A DNA stretch of 64,000 bases from Athripsodes cinereus (Eukaryota; Arthropoda; Insecta; Trichoptera; Leptoceridae), in the NCBI GenBank assembly GCA_947579605.1, contig OX388312.1, positions 23,273,313-23,337,312 on the forward strand, given 5' to 3'. The position numbers were made by a program, and so were the translations under genes. Shown here in pieces: positions 21,301-33,080 of the stretch. Position 1 is the first letter of the stretch; each line of letters begins with the position of its first letter. Under the pieces are notes generated by a model. That model did no database searches, was not told the origin of the DNA, and was given only the letters and a program-made list of their open reading frames with translations.

Positions 21301-21430
21301 TTACTTTCACGGCGTGTGCCACAAGTGGGGTAACTAAAGGACTAACCGCATTGAATAAATATGCAGATTGTGCTGCCCTTGCCGATAAAAATTAGACATT
21401 CAGAACGGGTGCCATGTCTTATCGATGAAT
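21301..21430 (-). mobile_element. SINE-1 copy, 3' half
   Basis: Minus-strand copy recognised by the cacaagtggggta block, cattcagaacgggtg, and atcgatgaatt. It lacks the tRNA-like head. A 73-codon plus-strand frame at 21174-21395 runs antisense through it and should not be taken as a gene. Confidence 0.7.
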
Positions 21431-22507
21431 TGATGATGTTAATTGTCTTACATAAATAAGGGAGGTTTTACGAACACTCACAGAAAACCTATAGAATCGA
21501 GTTGGAAACTTTTTCTTAAATAGGGACTGAGCAGGGTAACAAAAATTACAATATAATTAAAAAAATATTCTGTTAATTTTTTTAAAGAAATAAATTAAAA
21601 TCGTTTTTTTCGTTATCCTTCCCATTTCTACAGAGCAGGGTGAAAGAAAAGTGACTCCATCCAGAGTAAATTTGCGCCAACCGAGTTACCTTTTCTCACG
21701 ATATTCCTATAACGTTAATATTTCACAGTAAAGAAATATCAACTAGAGCTAGATATTTCGATTTATATATATACAGTTCCATAAATCAACAAGTTTATTA
21801 TATTCGAGATGTTTTATATTCGACATATCGTAATTTTTGTAATTTTGGCGTAAGTATATTATGTTTTAAGTAAAAACAAAACAGAAAGTGAAATATAAGT
21901 ACTATACAATAATTGCACTGGTAAATACATACCTACATACTTTACCTTTGTTCCGTCCAATGGTTAAGCAATTCGGTTTTATTTTGTGGGATTGAAAATA
22001 ATTATGTACATTATATTTTTTTCGTTAACAATTTTTTTATAATATTGATAGAATTATATTTTTTACGAATACCTACCTTTTGCAAGACACTCAAAAAATT
22101 ACAGAAAGTACTGGAGAACTATTCGTAGCGATTAAATCCACGGATCAATTAACTCGGAGAATTAATTGTATGCAATCCGAAAAGTTATTTTTTCTTATTC
22201 ACTTGACTTCCCTTCTTAATGTGATTGTGATTTCGTCGAAAATAGCAGTTATTAATTTTTATTGATTGAAGATGTTCTCTTCTGTCAAGACTCGTTACAA
22301 GATACCACTATCTCACCTTTCTCAGAAATTTCGTCAAAATTTTTATATTATGATAAGTAGGAACGACAGTTGTAGGTATATGTGAAGCAATTTGATATAA
22401 GCTGACGTCATTAAGTAGCACCTACATACACACTTCGGTAGTGTCATTAGAGCATAGTTCATTATGGTATTACTTTTATATTATGAATTTTATTCGATTT
22501 TTGTTAT
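21431..22507. other. No feature seen
   Basis: AT-rich throughout. A 61-codon frame at 22080-22265 has no recognisable content. Confidence 0.4.
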
Positions 22508-22695
22508 TCCTACTGTACCATCACGGTGGGGTGTAACCCACAAGTGGGGTGGCCAGAAGACCAGTCGCATTACAAATATACAAGCTATTATCTCTGTGCC
22601 AACAAAAAAAATGGCATTCCGAAAGGGTGGCATACCTCCTTGTTGATTTTGTGGTGTATTTTTTTCGTACTCTTGCCTTTTACAGGAAACTTTTC
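22508..22695 (-). mobile_element. SINE-1 copy
   Basis: Minus-strand copy with cacggtggggtgtaaccc, cacaagtggggtggccag, gtgccaacaaaaaa, gggtggcatacctc and cttttacaggaaa. It covers most of the body and stops in the region between body and tRNA-like head. Two short plus-strand frames here are antisense artefacts. Confidence 0.75.
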
Positions 22696-22999
22696 TTTTT
22701 GCAGTTGGCTATTTTTATGATAGATTGAACAAAATAAGTATTAGATGATCTTTCTTAAATTATAAAAGTTGTTTTTATTTCATTATAAATAAATTATTTA
22801 AACAAAATAAAAAATCGTCTTAACCTCAATGTTTTTGTTTTTTTTTTTAATTTCATTACGGAATCCAACTGCCTTAACAACGAAACAGTGAATAAATAAT
22901 ATTAAAATAAGTCTCTTATTTTTCTATCTTCATTTTTTTTTATTTCATATACCTAGTAATAAGTATCATACCTACATATAATTAAATTAACCAATTATT
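22696..22999. other. No feature seen
   Basis: AT-rich with several A and T runs. Confidence 0.4.
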
Positions 23000-23181
23000 T
23001 CTCTCTCTCTCTCTCTCTCTCCCTGGGCAATTATTAATCCCACATGATGGTGGGGTCTGCCATTTTTGTCTTTCGCCGCCACTCGGCTCTATTCTGTGCG
23101 TCCTCCGGGGAAGCTCCGCAGTCTCTCATGTCTTGCTTCACAACCTCGCGCCACCTCCGCTTGGGTCTTCCTCGGGATCTA
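23000..23181 (-). mobile_element. LINE C-terminal fragment with (GA)n tail
   Basis: On the minus strand the segment reads GSRSRGRPKRRWREVVKQD, then AQNRAEWRRKT, and ends MADPTIMWD followed by two stops, which is a typical RTE-like LINE C-terminus. It is followed by a (GA)n tail that appears as (CT)n at 23000-23021 on the plus strand. GC is clearly higher than in the surroundings. No stop interrupts the frame, so this copy is relatively young, but only about 50 codons remain. Confidence 0.8.
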
Positions 23182-24067
23182 CTACCAATTATTTCTATAT
23201 AAGTAAATTTAAGATACCGTGTGATTTGATTTAACGATGCTTTTCCACTTCAATTTAATCGTGATTCATATTAAGAACTCTCAATGAAATAAATAAGTAC
23301 CCAAATTATTAAATTCGACAAACTACAATATAGTATTAGGGACCAGAAACAACATAGTATATGAAAAGACTTATAAAATGAAATGTAGGTACCTACTATA
23401 CTCTTGATTGAGAGTCCTACATCAGATTTAAGTCATACCTATTATTAAATGACTCGGCTTAAATTGCACTGAGTGCTGCAGTACCTACCTACTAAACGCA
23501 CTCAAACATCCCCTAGAAACTTTCAATGAGAAGTCGGACTTTTTATTCAATTTGTTTCCCCTCTAAATATCGCTGATTGAATTACACAGTATGGCTTCTG
23601 TATTATTTCGTATATTCTTTCGGATTAAGTTGCAGTGTTATTAAAGTCTTGATTTCACATAAGTATGTCTTATTAGATATATTTTAGTATAAAGGTAGAT
23701 GAAATATTTAGGAATTTATCTTCAGTAGCATGAAAATAAGAATGTTCAGATAAAGTCATCAAAAACTTCTTCACTTTCATACAAGAAATTGTATTGGGCA
23801 TGTACAAAAATTTAGATAAAATTATAACAATAATCAGATGTAGCAAGTTTCAAAACCAGGTGACGCGTATATTTATTTTATCAATCGACCATATGAAACA
23901 GACAATGAAAAGAGGGAGAGAGATATTCCGTAAACTGAATATTCTGGAGGAAAAATAATTGGTATTGCTAGAGGTTGCGTCTTTATGCCTACAATGATAA
24001 ACTTCCTCAGAAGTATGACAGTTTAATAGTCAAATACTTTTCAAACTATGTAGGTACCTATTTATTT
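23182..24067. other. No feature seen
   Basis: AT-rich. No repeat of the window's families and no frame of note. Confidence 0.4.
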
Positions 24068-24251
24068 TCTATCTATATTCACCCCCTTGACTACATCCTT
24101 TGCAGGACAGAGAATGAATCTGTTCTTGAATATTATATTCATTTTTCACATGTGTATTGTCTATCTATATTCACTTCCTAGACCACATCCTTTGCGGGAC
24201 AGACAGATATTCTTTTCTTGAATATAACATTGATTTTTCAACACGTTCATA
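24068..24251. repeat. Diverged direct repeat, two units of 92 bp
   Basis: Both units start tctatctatattcac (24068 and 24160), share acatcctttgc-ggacag and a ttcttgaatat block, and are clearly diverged. This is an old tandem duplication. I suspect derivation from a retroelement 3' region but cannot show it. Confidence 0.75.
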
Positions 24252-26264
24252 TAGTTTTTCTTGTATGCACGTTGATTTCATTTAGTTTACACGTAAAGAG
24301 TCTGGTCATGTGATTCTCGGACGTCCTCGCTTTTTCACGCCATTAGAATCAAAACAAATTATAAATCTCTTAGAAAGTTTTTTTTTTATCATCAATATTA
24401 TTGTTTTATGTAGCTATTTGATATTTTTTATTCCACGTTGACCCCTTCCTCCATTATTTTCACCCATTCCCATATTTACTGGGAAGCCATTCGATGCGCC
24501 TCAATTGATATTGATCACTCCCGAATGAATTTAGCATAATATCAAAATGTTACTAATATATAATATGTACATATCTATGTATAACACCACCTTGTCGTTA
24601 TCTGAAAGAGCGACCGGTTCAAAAATATGATTTCTTTGACAATTCTTTGATGTTTTTTCTTCTTTGATTTTACAAAAAAAAAACAAAGGTAGAAGAAAGC
24701 AAGTTAAGGACACTCACCTTTTTTGTGAACTAAAGAAAAAATAATTCGCATTTTTTATTATAAAACCAACTTCTTTGTGACGAAATTACTTGTATTTTCT
24801 CTTTGTAATGACTGCCTATTATATTATTAGATATTATTTTTTTATTGACAGTCTTAATTTTTTCATAGATATTTATTCATAAATATTTTATGAAATCAAA
24901 AGATGGCGTATTTTTGTGGTATTTTACAAATAGGTTTTGAAAATCACTGGATAACAGAGATGTCATTTTTTTGTTACGTTTTGTGTGATGTATGTTATGG
25001 AATTTAGTTCATAAATTTTGAGGATATAAAAATATTTTAAAATAATTAAGTAAGTATGTGATTGAATTCAATGTGCCTTAAAATATTTGGAACATCAATT
25101 TGATATATTAAATATTTTTGTATTATATATTATATTTCGTATAAATAAATGATAATTTTTATCGATATCGATATCCACCTACAAAATAATAAGTTACAAA
25201 CTAAAAAATAAGTACATTTTTGCCATAAATCTTATATTTTTGGTCATGTTAATAATTTAAGAATAAAAACACTTCGAAACCAATTGTGAAACGATATGAA
25301 AACTTGTACTTGCGTATTTGTGTACCATTTTTTTTACCTGTAAAGATATACATACCAACAAAAGTTTGATTAAATTATTAAATTGTTAAAAACACTAATA
25401 TTCTTATAATAAGAAATTAAAATGAAACGAATACTTAGTGATTTCAGCGATGGCTTATTTTTTTTATTTATCTTTACTCCAGACTTAATTATTTCTTAAG
25501 CCGGCTTTTGAGAGCTTCAGATCTTATCGTTAGGGAAGTGTCAATTAAAATAAAAAAGATTTTTTACTTTAATTTTGGCTAGGTAGAACAATAAATAATA
25601 ATTATTGAATTTTGTTAAACCTATGTAAATCTGTAGGACTCTAGTGACGAACTATTTCGAAATATCGCGAGGTAAATATCCATTATACCTAATACAGAGT
25701 CGCTAGATACTACGGGATTGGCAATTTTAGATGGGATTGCATTCGCTCATCCATTAATCCCAATATATTTTCCGAACGATTTACATCTTGAAGCTTTCGA
25801 TGCAATGAATATCCAATACTATTCTACGCTGTGCCTATACGAACGAAAGGTGAATGAAATATTTATTACCGAGAGCGTAGGTATCGGATAACAACTGTGC
25901 AGATATGTATTTCTAAAGTGTGTTGGTATTCGCCTTCCTGCGAATTTAAATCTACGAATACCGCAGTAGTCTCACAATATTCCATCCACTTCAATTATGC
26001 GAATTGCGAACCACAGTTCAGTAATTGGAACAATAGGCGACGTATATATTTACCTACAAGTCTGCCTCCTAACCTAAAACGTACCTATATCATTTCAAAT
26101 TATACCGATATACATCTTGTTTTCGTAGCTTTACTTAGGAGTTGACAAATAATTATGATCAACATTTCCCTTGTTTAGATGTCTTCTTATTTTTTTAAAT
26201 TAAATTATCAGTAGGTAATCATGACGTAAAGTTAAAAAAAAAACAAAAAGGTAGTCTGCATCTA
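24252..26264. other. No gene; possible single-copy patch at 25620-26140
   Basis: Mostly AT-rich. From about 25620 to 26140 base composition is more balanced and no repeat family of this window is present. An 82-codon plus-strand frame (25897-26145) runs through it without resembling anything. It may be single-copy, possibly conserved non-coding DNA, but there is no positive evidence. Confidence 0.35.
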
Positions 26265-26350
26265 GATGGTAGGTCCACGGATCTTCAATTGAGAGATCTC
26301 GGATTCAATTCATCATGCTTTCAAACAACACCACTTTCATGACACGGATT
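26265..26350 (+). mobile_element. SINE-2 head fragment (tRNA-like)
   Basis: The stretch around tagatggtaggtccacggat and ctcggattcaattc resembles a tRNA-derived head with degenerate A and B boxes, followed by tttcatgacac as in SINE-2 at 36378. It is diverged and truncated. Confidence 0.45.
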
Positions 26351-26504
26351 TTGTTTTTTTTATAATTTATTTAAAAAAAAAAGTAATAAAAATGACGATG
26401 ATAATTAAAAACTAATAACCAATATGATTAACCTACATCAAATAAAAAGCATAGACTTGATTCATGATCCATTGATTAAAACCACATCACCGCAGCATTT
26501 CTTG

Positions 26505-26690
26505 GGTGGAGAAGTTAGCGGAACAATTTCATGTTAATAACAAGCAAAGCCTCCTCATCATGCAAATAAAAAGTTTGGACATTTAGGACGGGTGGCACAC
26601 CTTGATTTGAAAAAATGTAAAATTTCTTACACCCGATAGTTTTGGTAAGGTAACACCTTTTACAGGACACTCGAAAACTTAGATAAAAGA
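26505..26690 (-). mobile_element. SINE-1 copy
   Basis: Minus-strand copy with gacatttaggacgggtggca, cttttacaggacactcgaaa and acttagataaaag. It includes the start of the tRNA-like head region (gttttcgagtgtcctg on the minus strand). Confidence 0.75.
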
Positions 26691-27354
26691 TTGACAAATA
26701 TTTTTTAAATAGATTTTACAAGACACTTACCTATCTGCGCTCCATATAATTATGTCGTTGAGAAATCTCCATACGTTTTGTACGAATACACAAGTGGGTA
26801 AGTCAAAGTTTATTTTTAAGTCAACCTTTTTTATTTTAACGCAATTATAATCCGCACACAATAACAATAATAACAAAAATAAAGCAGTAGGTATAGTTAT
26901 TCTCTTGTTGATTAATAATTGATAACAATCTGGAAGCGTGCCAGTTTTATGGTGTAATTTTTCAGTTTCTGAGCACACGAGTCAAATTAAAATGAAATAA
27001 TGGACAGCTACAAAATAATAAATCCCCTATACTTAGATATTACACACTTTCCCAATCTAAAAAGCACGCAGAAGCATAATTAAATAGAAAATGAAAGATA
27101 ATACTTTGGGCTTAAAAAGCGACGGGGGAACCCAGCAAGACAATGGACACATAAATATTTCACTCTGTTCCTATAAAGTATGTTTCTACATATGTACCTA
27201 CACCGTGTGAGAAGGCAAAACAGGGATTAAATAATATACTCTATACTAGATCTCATCCTTTAGATAATTTTAAAACTAGGAACATTACAAATATTTTACA
27301 GGAACATAATAATATATTGACAGAGAAAATATTATTATAGTAGGTAATGATGCT
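26691..27354. other. No feature seen
   Basis: AT-rich; an 83-codon minus-strand frame at 26727-26978 has no recognisable content. Confidence 0.4.
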
Positions 27355-27660
27355 GTGCGCCGGCGCACCCAGCAGAGACCTGTAATCTCCGTAATACAAG
27401 AGAGACGATGGTCCTGGCTGGGACATGTTTTGAGAATGCCCAATGATAGTTGGCCAAAAAGAGCACTGTTCTTCCGTCCGCAGGGGTTCCGTAGGCCCGG
27501 GCGTCCCTCTTTCACAATACACCGTTCCTATGACAACGATATCAGAGCGCAAGGAATGTCGCGGGAAGAGGTGACGCAATTGGCACAGAGACGCTCTGAA
27601 TGGAGGAGGCTGGTTTCTGCCCTGTGCTCCCGAGAGGAGCGTTGAGGGCGATGATGATGA
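27355..27660 (+). mobile_element. LINE-C 3' end, best coding copy
   Basis: The frame 27355-27645 is open for 96 codons. It carries the C-terminal tail of an RTE-like reverse transcriptase: ERRWSWLGHVLRMP, then RRPGRPSFT and EVTQLAQRRSEWRRLVSALC, ending SREER. The stop is followed by a (GAT)n tail. It contains no catalytic motif because it is 5' truncated. The same end recurs at 4985, 39001, 49748 and 58155. Confidence 0.85.
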
Positions 27661-27761
27661 TGAGGTATATAAAATAGATAGTTACATCAATAAATTGGTA
27701 CAGAAATTGTATACCTATAGTAGTAGCGCATATTTTATAAGAAATCAAAATTGTGGCACAA

Positions 27762-28000
27762 TACAACCCGTGGAGTCTCCGGTAATGTTTAGGTCGACTA
27801 CTTTTTTCTGTAAGTTTTCGAGTGTCCTGTGTGTTCGTAAAACTTCACGTATAAGAAAATTTACACCTGCAGTTCAGCAGTGAGGATCTGAGTAACTTAT
27901 GTTTTTACTACCACGGAAACAAAAATCTATATCGTTATTATAATTATGCAGTTAACATACTGGCTACCACAACAGAGAAATTCCGTGATGGTATGGATAA
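27762..28000 (+). mobile_element. SINE-1 copy, nearly full length but diverged
   Basis: It contains the head (cccgtggag-ctccggtaa), then gtaagttttcgagtgtcctg, which resembles a degenerate B box, the ttcagcagtgagga block, and ctggctaccac with ccgtgatggta at the end. The middle part is partly deleted. Confidence 0.7.
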
Positions 28001-28870
28001 AATCAATGGACAAAAAAAATGTGGTCAAAGGTTTTTATTACTTTTGTTTTATCAAATAATTTATTAGATTTTATAAGCTGTGATAGTATATTAGAAGCAA
28101 AATTTTCAATTCATTCATTGTGTTGATTTTACGATAGTAAAGAGAATTTAATTACCTAACTAAATAATATAATGTCTAAATCTTAATTTGCGTAAAATGG
28201 TACAATTTATCATAACAAATACTAAAGTGAATAATTATTATAAAACTGGAAAAATATTTGTTTCATCGTGTTGACAGTTTTTAAGTACCTACCCGATACT
28301 TTTTCGTAACTTCTTGGGAAATTATATACCCAATTATTGATTCTAGCTCCAAGAGTTAATTTGCCAAATTGATGATGATTTCCTTAGAGATGCCAAGTAA
28401 AGTTACACTAGTATTATAATAAGGGTATAGATGTTGTTTTATAATACATAAGTGCATCCTTGCTATGCTGTGGGTCTGCCTATAGATAAAATAATCATTT
28501 TAATATTGTAATTTGTACTAAGAGAAATTTAATACTTTTATACTTACTTGGAAAATAAGATAGGGTGAAGTTTTAATTAATTAATTATTTAGGATGTTTA
28601 TAATTTGTCTTAAAATGTCGGAGAAGTTCGAAAGTTGATACCATTATTATTATTGACAACAAAGATCGTATTTTGTTTTCAGATATTTCTTGTTCATTAT
28701 CAGGCAAATAGATTTATTAGCATGCCTGATACTTTCAAAAGAGGATTTACGTAATAATAATAATAAGGCCGTACTTCTATCGTCCACCAGGATAGTAAGA
28801 AGGTTTTTGTCCCTGTAGCTCTGTAAGTGATCTCCCATGATTGTACTATTTCATAGAACATCATGGAAGA
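28001..28870. other. No feature seen
   Basis: AT-rich, no recognisable frames. Confidence 0.4.
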
Positions 28871-29215
28871 ATCAACTCGAATAATGTTGGGGTTTTACAT
28901 TTTGAATATACCTACATAAATTTATTTTAATATTTTATGGTTTTTGTTATTTAATGTTATATTTAAATTTTATTGTTAATCTTATATTGTGTTCAAAATG
29001 TAGAATCAAATATTGTTTTGTTAAATAAATGAGATATGAGATAATAATAATAAAAATCAACTCGAATAATGTTGGGGTTCTACATTTTGAATATAAATTT
29101 ATTTTAATATTTTATAGTTTTTGTTATTTAATGTTAAATTTTATTGTTAATCTTATATTGTGTTCAAAATGTAGAATCTAATATTGTTTTGTTAAATAAA
29201 TGAAATATGAGATAA
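28871..29215. repeat. Tandem duplication, 185 bp and about 160 bp
   Basis: Units start at 28871 and 29056 with atcaactcgaataatgttgg and stay nearly identical, except that unit 2 lacks two short pieces. Each unit also contains an internal inverted repeat (tacattttgaa and ttcaaaatgta) and ends in ttaaataaatga-atatgagataat. The A-rich ends suggest two head-to-tail copies of a small element. Confidence 0.85.
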
Positions 29216-29244
29216 TACCTAATTATAATTGGACTATTTATATG

Positions 29245-29425
29245 TGGCACCGTTTAATGATCCGTGACCATCTCAAGGGCGCCGTGACTTCTCCCGAACA
29301 GTAGTGTTTTCAACTTGGTTCTAAATGTGGTTGTGGACTGATTCACCCTCAGATCTGTGGGCAGTCTGTTCCAGGCAGATGGCGTATCAGGCAATATACT
29401 GTCCGTCATTCTGTTAGGACATTGT
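29245..29425 (-). mobile_element. LINE (CR1/Jockey-like) C-terminal fragment
   Basis: On the minus strand the segment reads PSAWNRLPTDLRVNQS, then TTFRTKLKTLLFGR. This is the conserved WN-LP...FK-LK block near the C-terminus of CR1/Jockey-type reverse transcriptases. It is a short fragment with a readable frame. Confidence 0.75.
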
Positions 29426-29574
29426 CAATCATATTGACTACATATGTCCTAAAAAGACGAAAGACGTCTCTCTCTCGAATAAATTGCACAGTAGAATGAA
29501 ACATTGGTTTTATTTATTTCGATCTTATTCAACCAGCACATGATGAGGTAAGGATAAGATAAATAAGAGAAATT

Positions 29575-29700
29575 GACGTGCGAGTATGAGAAATTGTATG
29601 AGTGTAGAAGAAGCAAAAGAAGTATGGCGTTCTTAATGGCGGTCTTTATGGCGTTCCGTTCTCTCTGCCTACCTCAATTTGGGCACGGCGTATGTATTGT
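29575..29700 (+). mobile_element. LINE-A 3'-end fragment
   Basis: It aligns with the last 110 bases of LINE-A: gtgcgagtatgagaaattg, agaagcaaaagaagt, ggcgttccgttctctctgcc and gggcacggcgta. A short internal duplication of the ggcgttc segment is present. Confidence 0.8.
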
Positions 29701-30312
29701 ATAGTACATTACATGGTAAGAAAGCTTGCGTCAGAGTGAACATTGAGGGGACCTGATATGGCATTCATAAATGAAAAAAAAGTTTTTCAAATCTTGAGAA
29801 TCAAGTATGCTTTTTACTTTTTAGTCTTCATATAAGTTACGTCAAAAGCGATTGAATTACATTAATATTTAATGTTTCTTGAGCAATAAAGCTCATATTT
29901 CATTCAAAGCTGTACATATTAAACCATAACTCTAGATTAATTATTATAAATATAACTGTACGCAGACCTATCTTAGAATATAAACAGTATGCGGATAAGA
30001 CGTTAATACACCTAACCTTAGAGACGGGCCTTCACGATTAACAGATAAACAATTTAATTAACTTCTGCCAAAATGGTGATTAAATTTTAAGTATTTTGTT
30101 TAAAACGTTAACTATTGCTAAAAAAACATTCATTGTATTAGGTCCTTTACTTTTTCTAAGAGAGATCGTCCGCCAACCGTAAGGGCAGAGGACTCATTAT
30201 AAAAATCTACCGATTTTTTTAAGACTTTGTCGCGTTAGGGACCCTTTTTAACTATCTCAAATTAACTGTAATTTGTGTGCATATGTAACCACGTTATACT
30301 TGACAAAACGTC
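29701..30312. other. No feature seen
   Basis: AT-rich flank of the minisatellite; part of it (tcacgattaacagataaac) loosely echoes the minisatellite unit. Confidence 0.35.
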
Positions 30313-30530
30313 TTAAAGAGTACAAAGTTAACTTTCGTTGACGATAAACTTAGTTAAAGTTTTTTTTTTGTTAACAGTGGGCATCATTAAAGGGTACAAA
30401 ATTAACTTTCGTTGACGATTAACTTCGTCAATTTTTTTTTATTAACAGTGGCCATCATTAAAGGGTACAATGTTAAATTTCTTTGACGATTAAATTCGTT
30501 AATTTTTTTTTTGATTAACAGTGGTCATCC
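30313..30530. repeat. Minisatellite, three units of about 73 bp
   Basis: Units begin at 30313, 30387 and 30458 with ttaaag-gtacaa and contain ttaactttcgttgacgat, a T-run of 8-10 and ttaacagtgg-catc. They are diverged by a few substitutions per unit. Such subterminal arrays occur in some Helitron-like and other non-autonomous elements, but no element ends were found. Confidence 0.88.
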
Positions 30531-30998
30531 CTGACCAACTCACTACAGTTCACACTTTGTATGAGTAATAACACATCTGCCTACAAATATTAATATGAAA
30601 GGAAACGTCTACATATACAAAAGGTAGGTAATATAAAATATTGAACACCAATTTTTGACTCGTGTACGTAATTTAGATTAAAATATTCCTTCTCAGTAAA
30701 TTTAATAATTATGTTGACCAAGGAGTGTACTTCAATTTGTATAATAGAATATGGATAATTTTTCACCTACGAAGATGAGAAACTGAAATAAATTGGTAAT
30801 TTTAAAATTAAAGTTCATTTTACTAATACATATGTAAAAATGTCATATATTTTTTTGCTGTTTTGGAGATATTCGTATAGGGCATATTTTATCTATAAAT
30901 ATACTTTTTTTTCATTCCTTGTAGCAGTAGAATCAAAACTTATGAAGTCTTTGAAAGAAAAAACATTTATATTCATTCGGTCATATCATCATGAAATT
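30531..30998. other. No feature seen
   Basis: AT-rich. Confidence 0.4.
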
Positions 30999-31085
30999 TC
31001 CCACAAATAGGGTAGCCAGTGGGACAAATGCACGTAACAAACATACAAGTTATCAATCAAATTAAATAATCTCTCTCCCTGCCAA
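30999..31085 (-). mobile_element. SINE-1 fragment
   Basis: Minus-strand copy recognised by tttcccacaaatagggtagcc, then the acatacaagttat block and tctctccctgccaataaaaa. Only the 3' part is present. Confidence 0.65.
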
Positions 31086-32949
31086 TAAAAATTAAAGTTA
31101 TAAACAAAAAATAAACTTATTTCACTTTGAAATAAACTGATGGGTTACAAAAAAAACAAATAATTTGTTGTTAAACATCAATGCTCCCATATAAAAGGTT
31201 TATCCACATTCACCAGATTTCAGACTAAACAAAAATCTTAATAATTCATTTTGTTTCATAATTTTTCATAGCACAAGGGAGTCGGCACTTTATAGCCCCG
31301 GTCGCGCCGTGCCATATCTTCATCATGTCTCGCTTGTTGACGGGGCTATGAAGATGTCTACTTTCAAGCATAATGAAAATGTAAGTACAAAGTATCTATA
31401 ATACATACGACGTAAAAGAAAAGTTTATAACACTGGAAAACCTTTAGGTAGTTGGACAGCCAACAAAAGCTTTGTATTTTGTTATAATGTCCAGTAGGCA
31501 TCTGTACCCCATCTGCCAAAAATAAAGACAGCTTATTTAGTATGCTTTATTGGAATACCTCATAAAGCTTAGGTACTACAAAAATCTTTTACTTTACTTT
31601 ATTATATCTGAAAGCTGTATTCACATATTCTTAAGATAATATTAATGAATGTAATTCATTGTCTCGTTAGATTTAAGTCTGTTCTAAGGCAGTATCTAAA
31701 CCCATGGGTATCTTGTTCTTAATTATTCAATAATCAGTTTATGCAATGGAATACAATGTGCCAATATAAGGATTAATAAGAATGGAGTCAGTTTCTCTTA
31801 CTGTGACATGCCCCTCTTATTACTGCAACACCTGCAATTGCAGACTCTCACGTCCATCCCTCCCCAATCCACATGAACACCATGAAAAAAACCTGCCCAA
31901 GTTCACATTGCTATCAGGCATTTATGGGGTTTCCTGTTTTTGTGTAGCTGAGCTCAACACCATACTGAAATAAAGATGATAACATTTTGCTAAGAAACAG
32001 TAATTGACAAAGACCGACTGAATTGAAATTCTTCGTGAATAATTAATTCGATGTCTGGATATAACATCGAGCCTGGGATAAATTGAAGTTACGTACTTAT
32101 TACACTAGATAATAAAATAATCACCTTATTAACTGATCGAAGTTAAAAATACCGATTACTTTATATAAAAAAATATATTATATAATTTTTGTTCACCAGT
32201 TGAATAGCTGACCAGTAGCCCGTTAATGACGCAAGACGTCTTTTGCGTGGGTATATTTATTTAATTAAAACAAGAAACCGCTGGAAATCAATTAATCTTA
32301 TGTAGCTACTTACATTCCAAAACCTTATCTTATTCCCATAATATTAATTATACTATGATTGTAGGAAGGTACCTTTATACAACGTGCTATTGCGTTCCGT
32401 AAAATATTAGGCTTTGGTCATTTATCCAAGAATCCTCGTACATTCATTCAACTAAATCTATTCAAGAAGCCAATACGTCGTTAACACCCACGTTAATGTA
32501 ATAAAGATCCATATTACTATTACTTACTCTCATATGCCCACTGAAATCTCCGTTCTATATTTAGTTTAGTTTTATTGATCATTAAAGGTATGTTATGACT
32601 TATAATAGAATGTCCCTTATGTATTTTTTTTATAATGTAATGAAAATAAGTCTCTAGAAAGAGGTGCGAGATAAAACATGCAAAAGTGAGAATGATTAAG
32701 AGAGATTTACGGTCGATTTTAATTACTAACAGTTCAAATGTATTTACACAATATTTAATACAACAGATTTTAATTGATGGATTATTGTTGAAAGCGGCCA
32801 CTAATGTCAACTCTCCTTTACACGAGACTTGTCTCTATAAGGAGGATGTTAAGACTTATGTATTCTATCAGTTATTGATAGTTTATTTATATATCCTATG
32901 TATATATATCCTATGATAGTTTATTTGCCATACAAGAGTATCCAACATA
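31086..32949. other. No gene recognised
   Basis: It includes a GC-rich patch at 31280-31345 with atagccccg and cggggctat as possible stem arms about 50 bases apart. There is a 63-codon plus-strand frame (31782-31973) and overlapping frames at 32520-32916, none with recognisable content. Confidence 0.35.
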
Positions 32950-33080
32950 TTATAATAATAATAATAAAAAACTTTATTGCACAAAAAAACAACATATGAA
33001 AATATTCAATTTAACTATACAAAAAAAAATTGTGCAATGGGCGAGTTTATCGCAGAAGCGCGATATCTTCCAACTAACCC
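32950..33080 (-). mobile_element. LINE-E 3'-UTR fragment
   Basis: Inverted copy of the LINE-E end: the (TAA)n/A-rich tail lies at the left, then aaactttattgcaca, and gcgagtttatcgcagaagcgc followed by gatatcttccaactaaccc. The order is the same as in the longer copy at 52940-53575. Confidence 0.75.

Noticed and set aside
27253..27579. Two minus-strand frames (108 and 76 codons)
   Set aside because: They are antisense to LINE-C. The same antisense frames recur at 49688-49940 because the repeat recurs.
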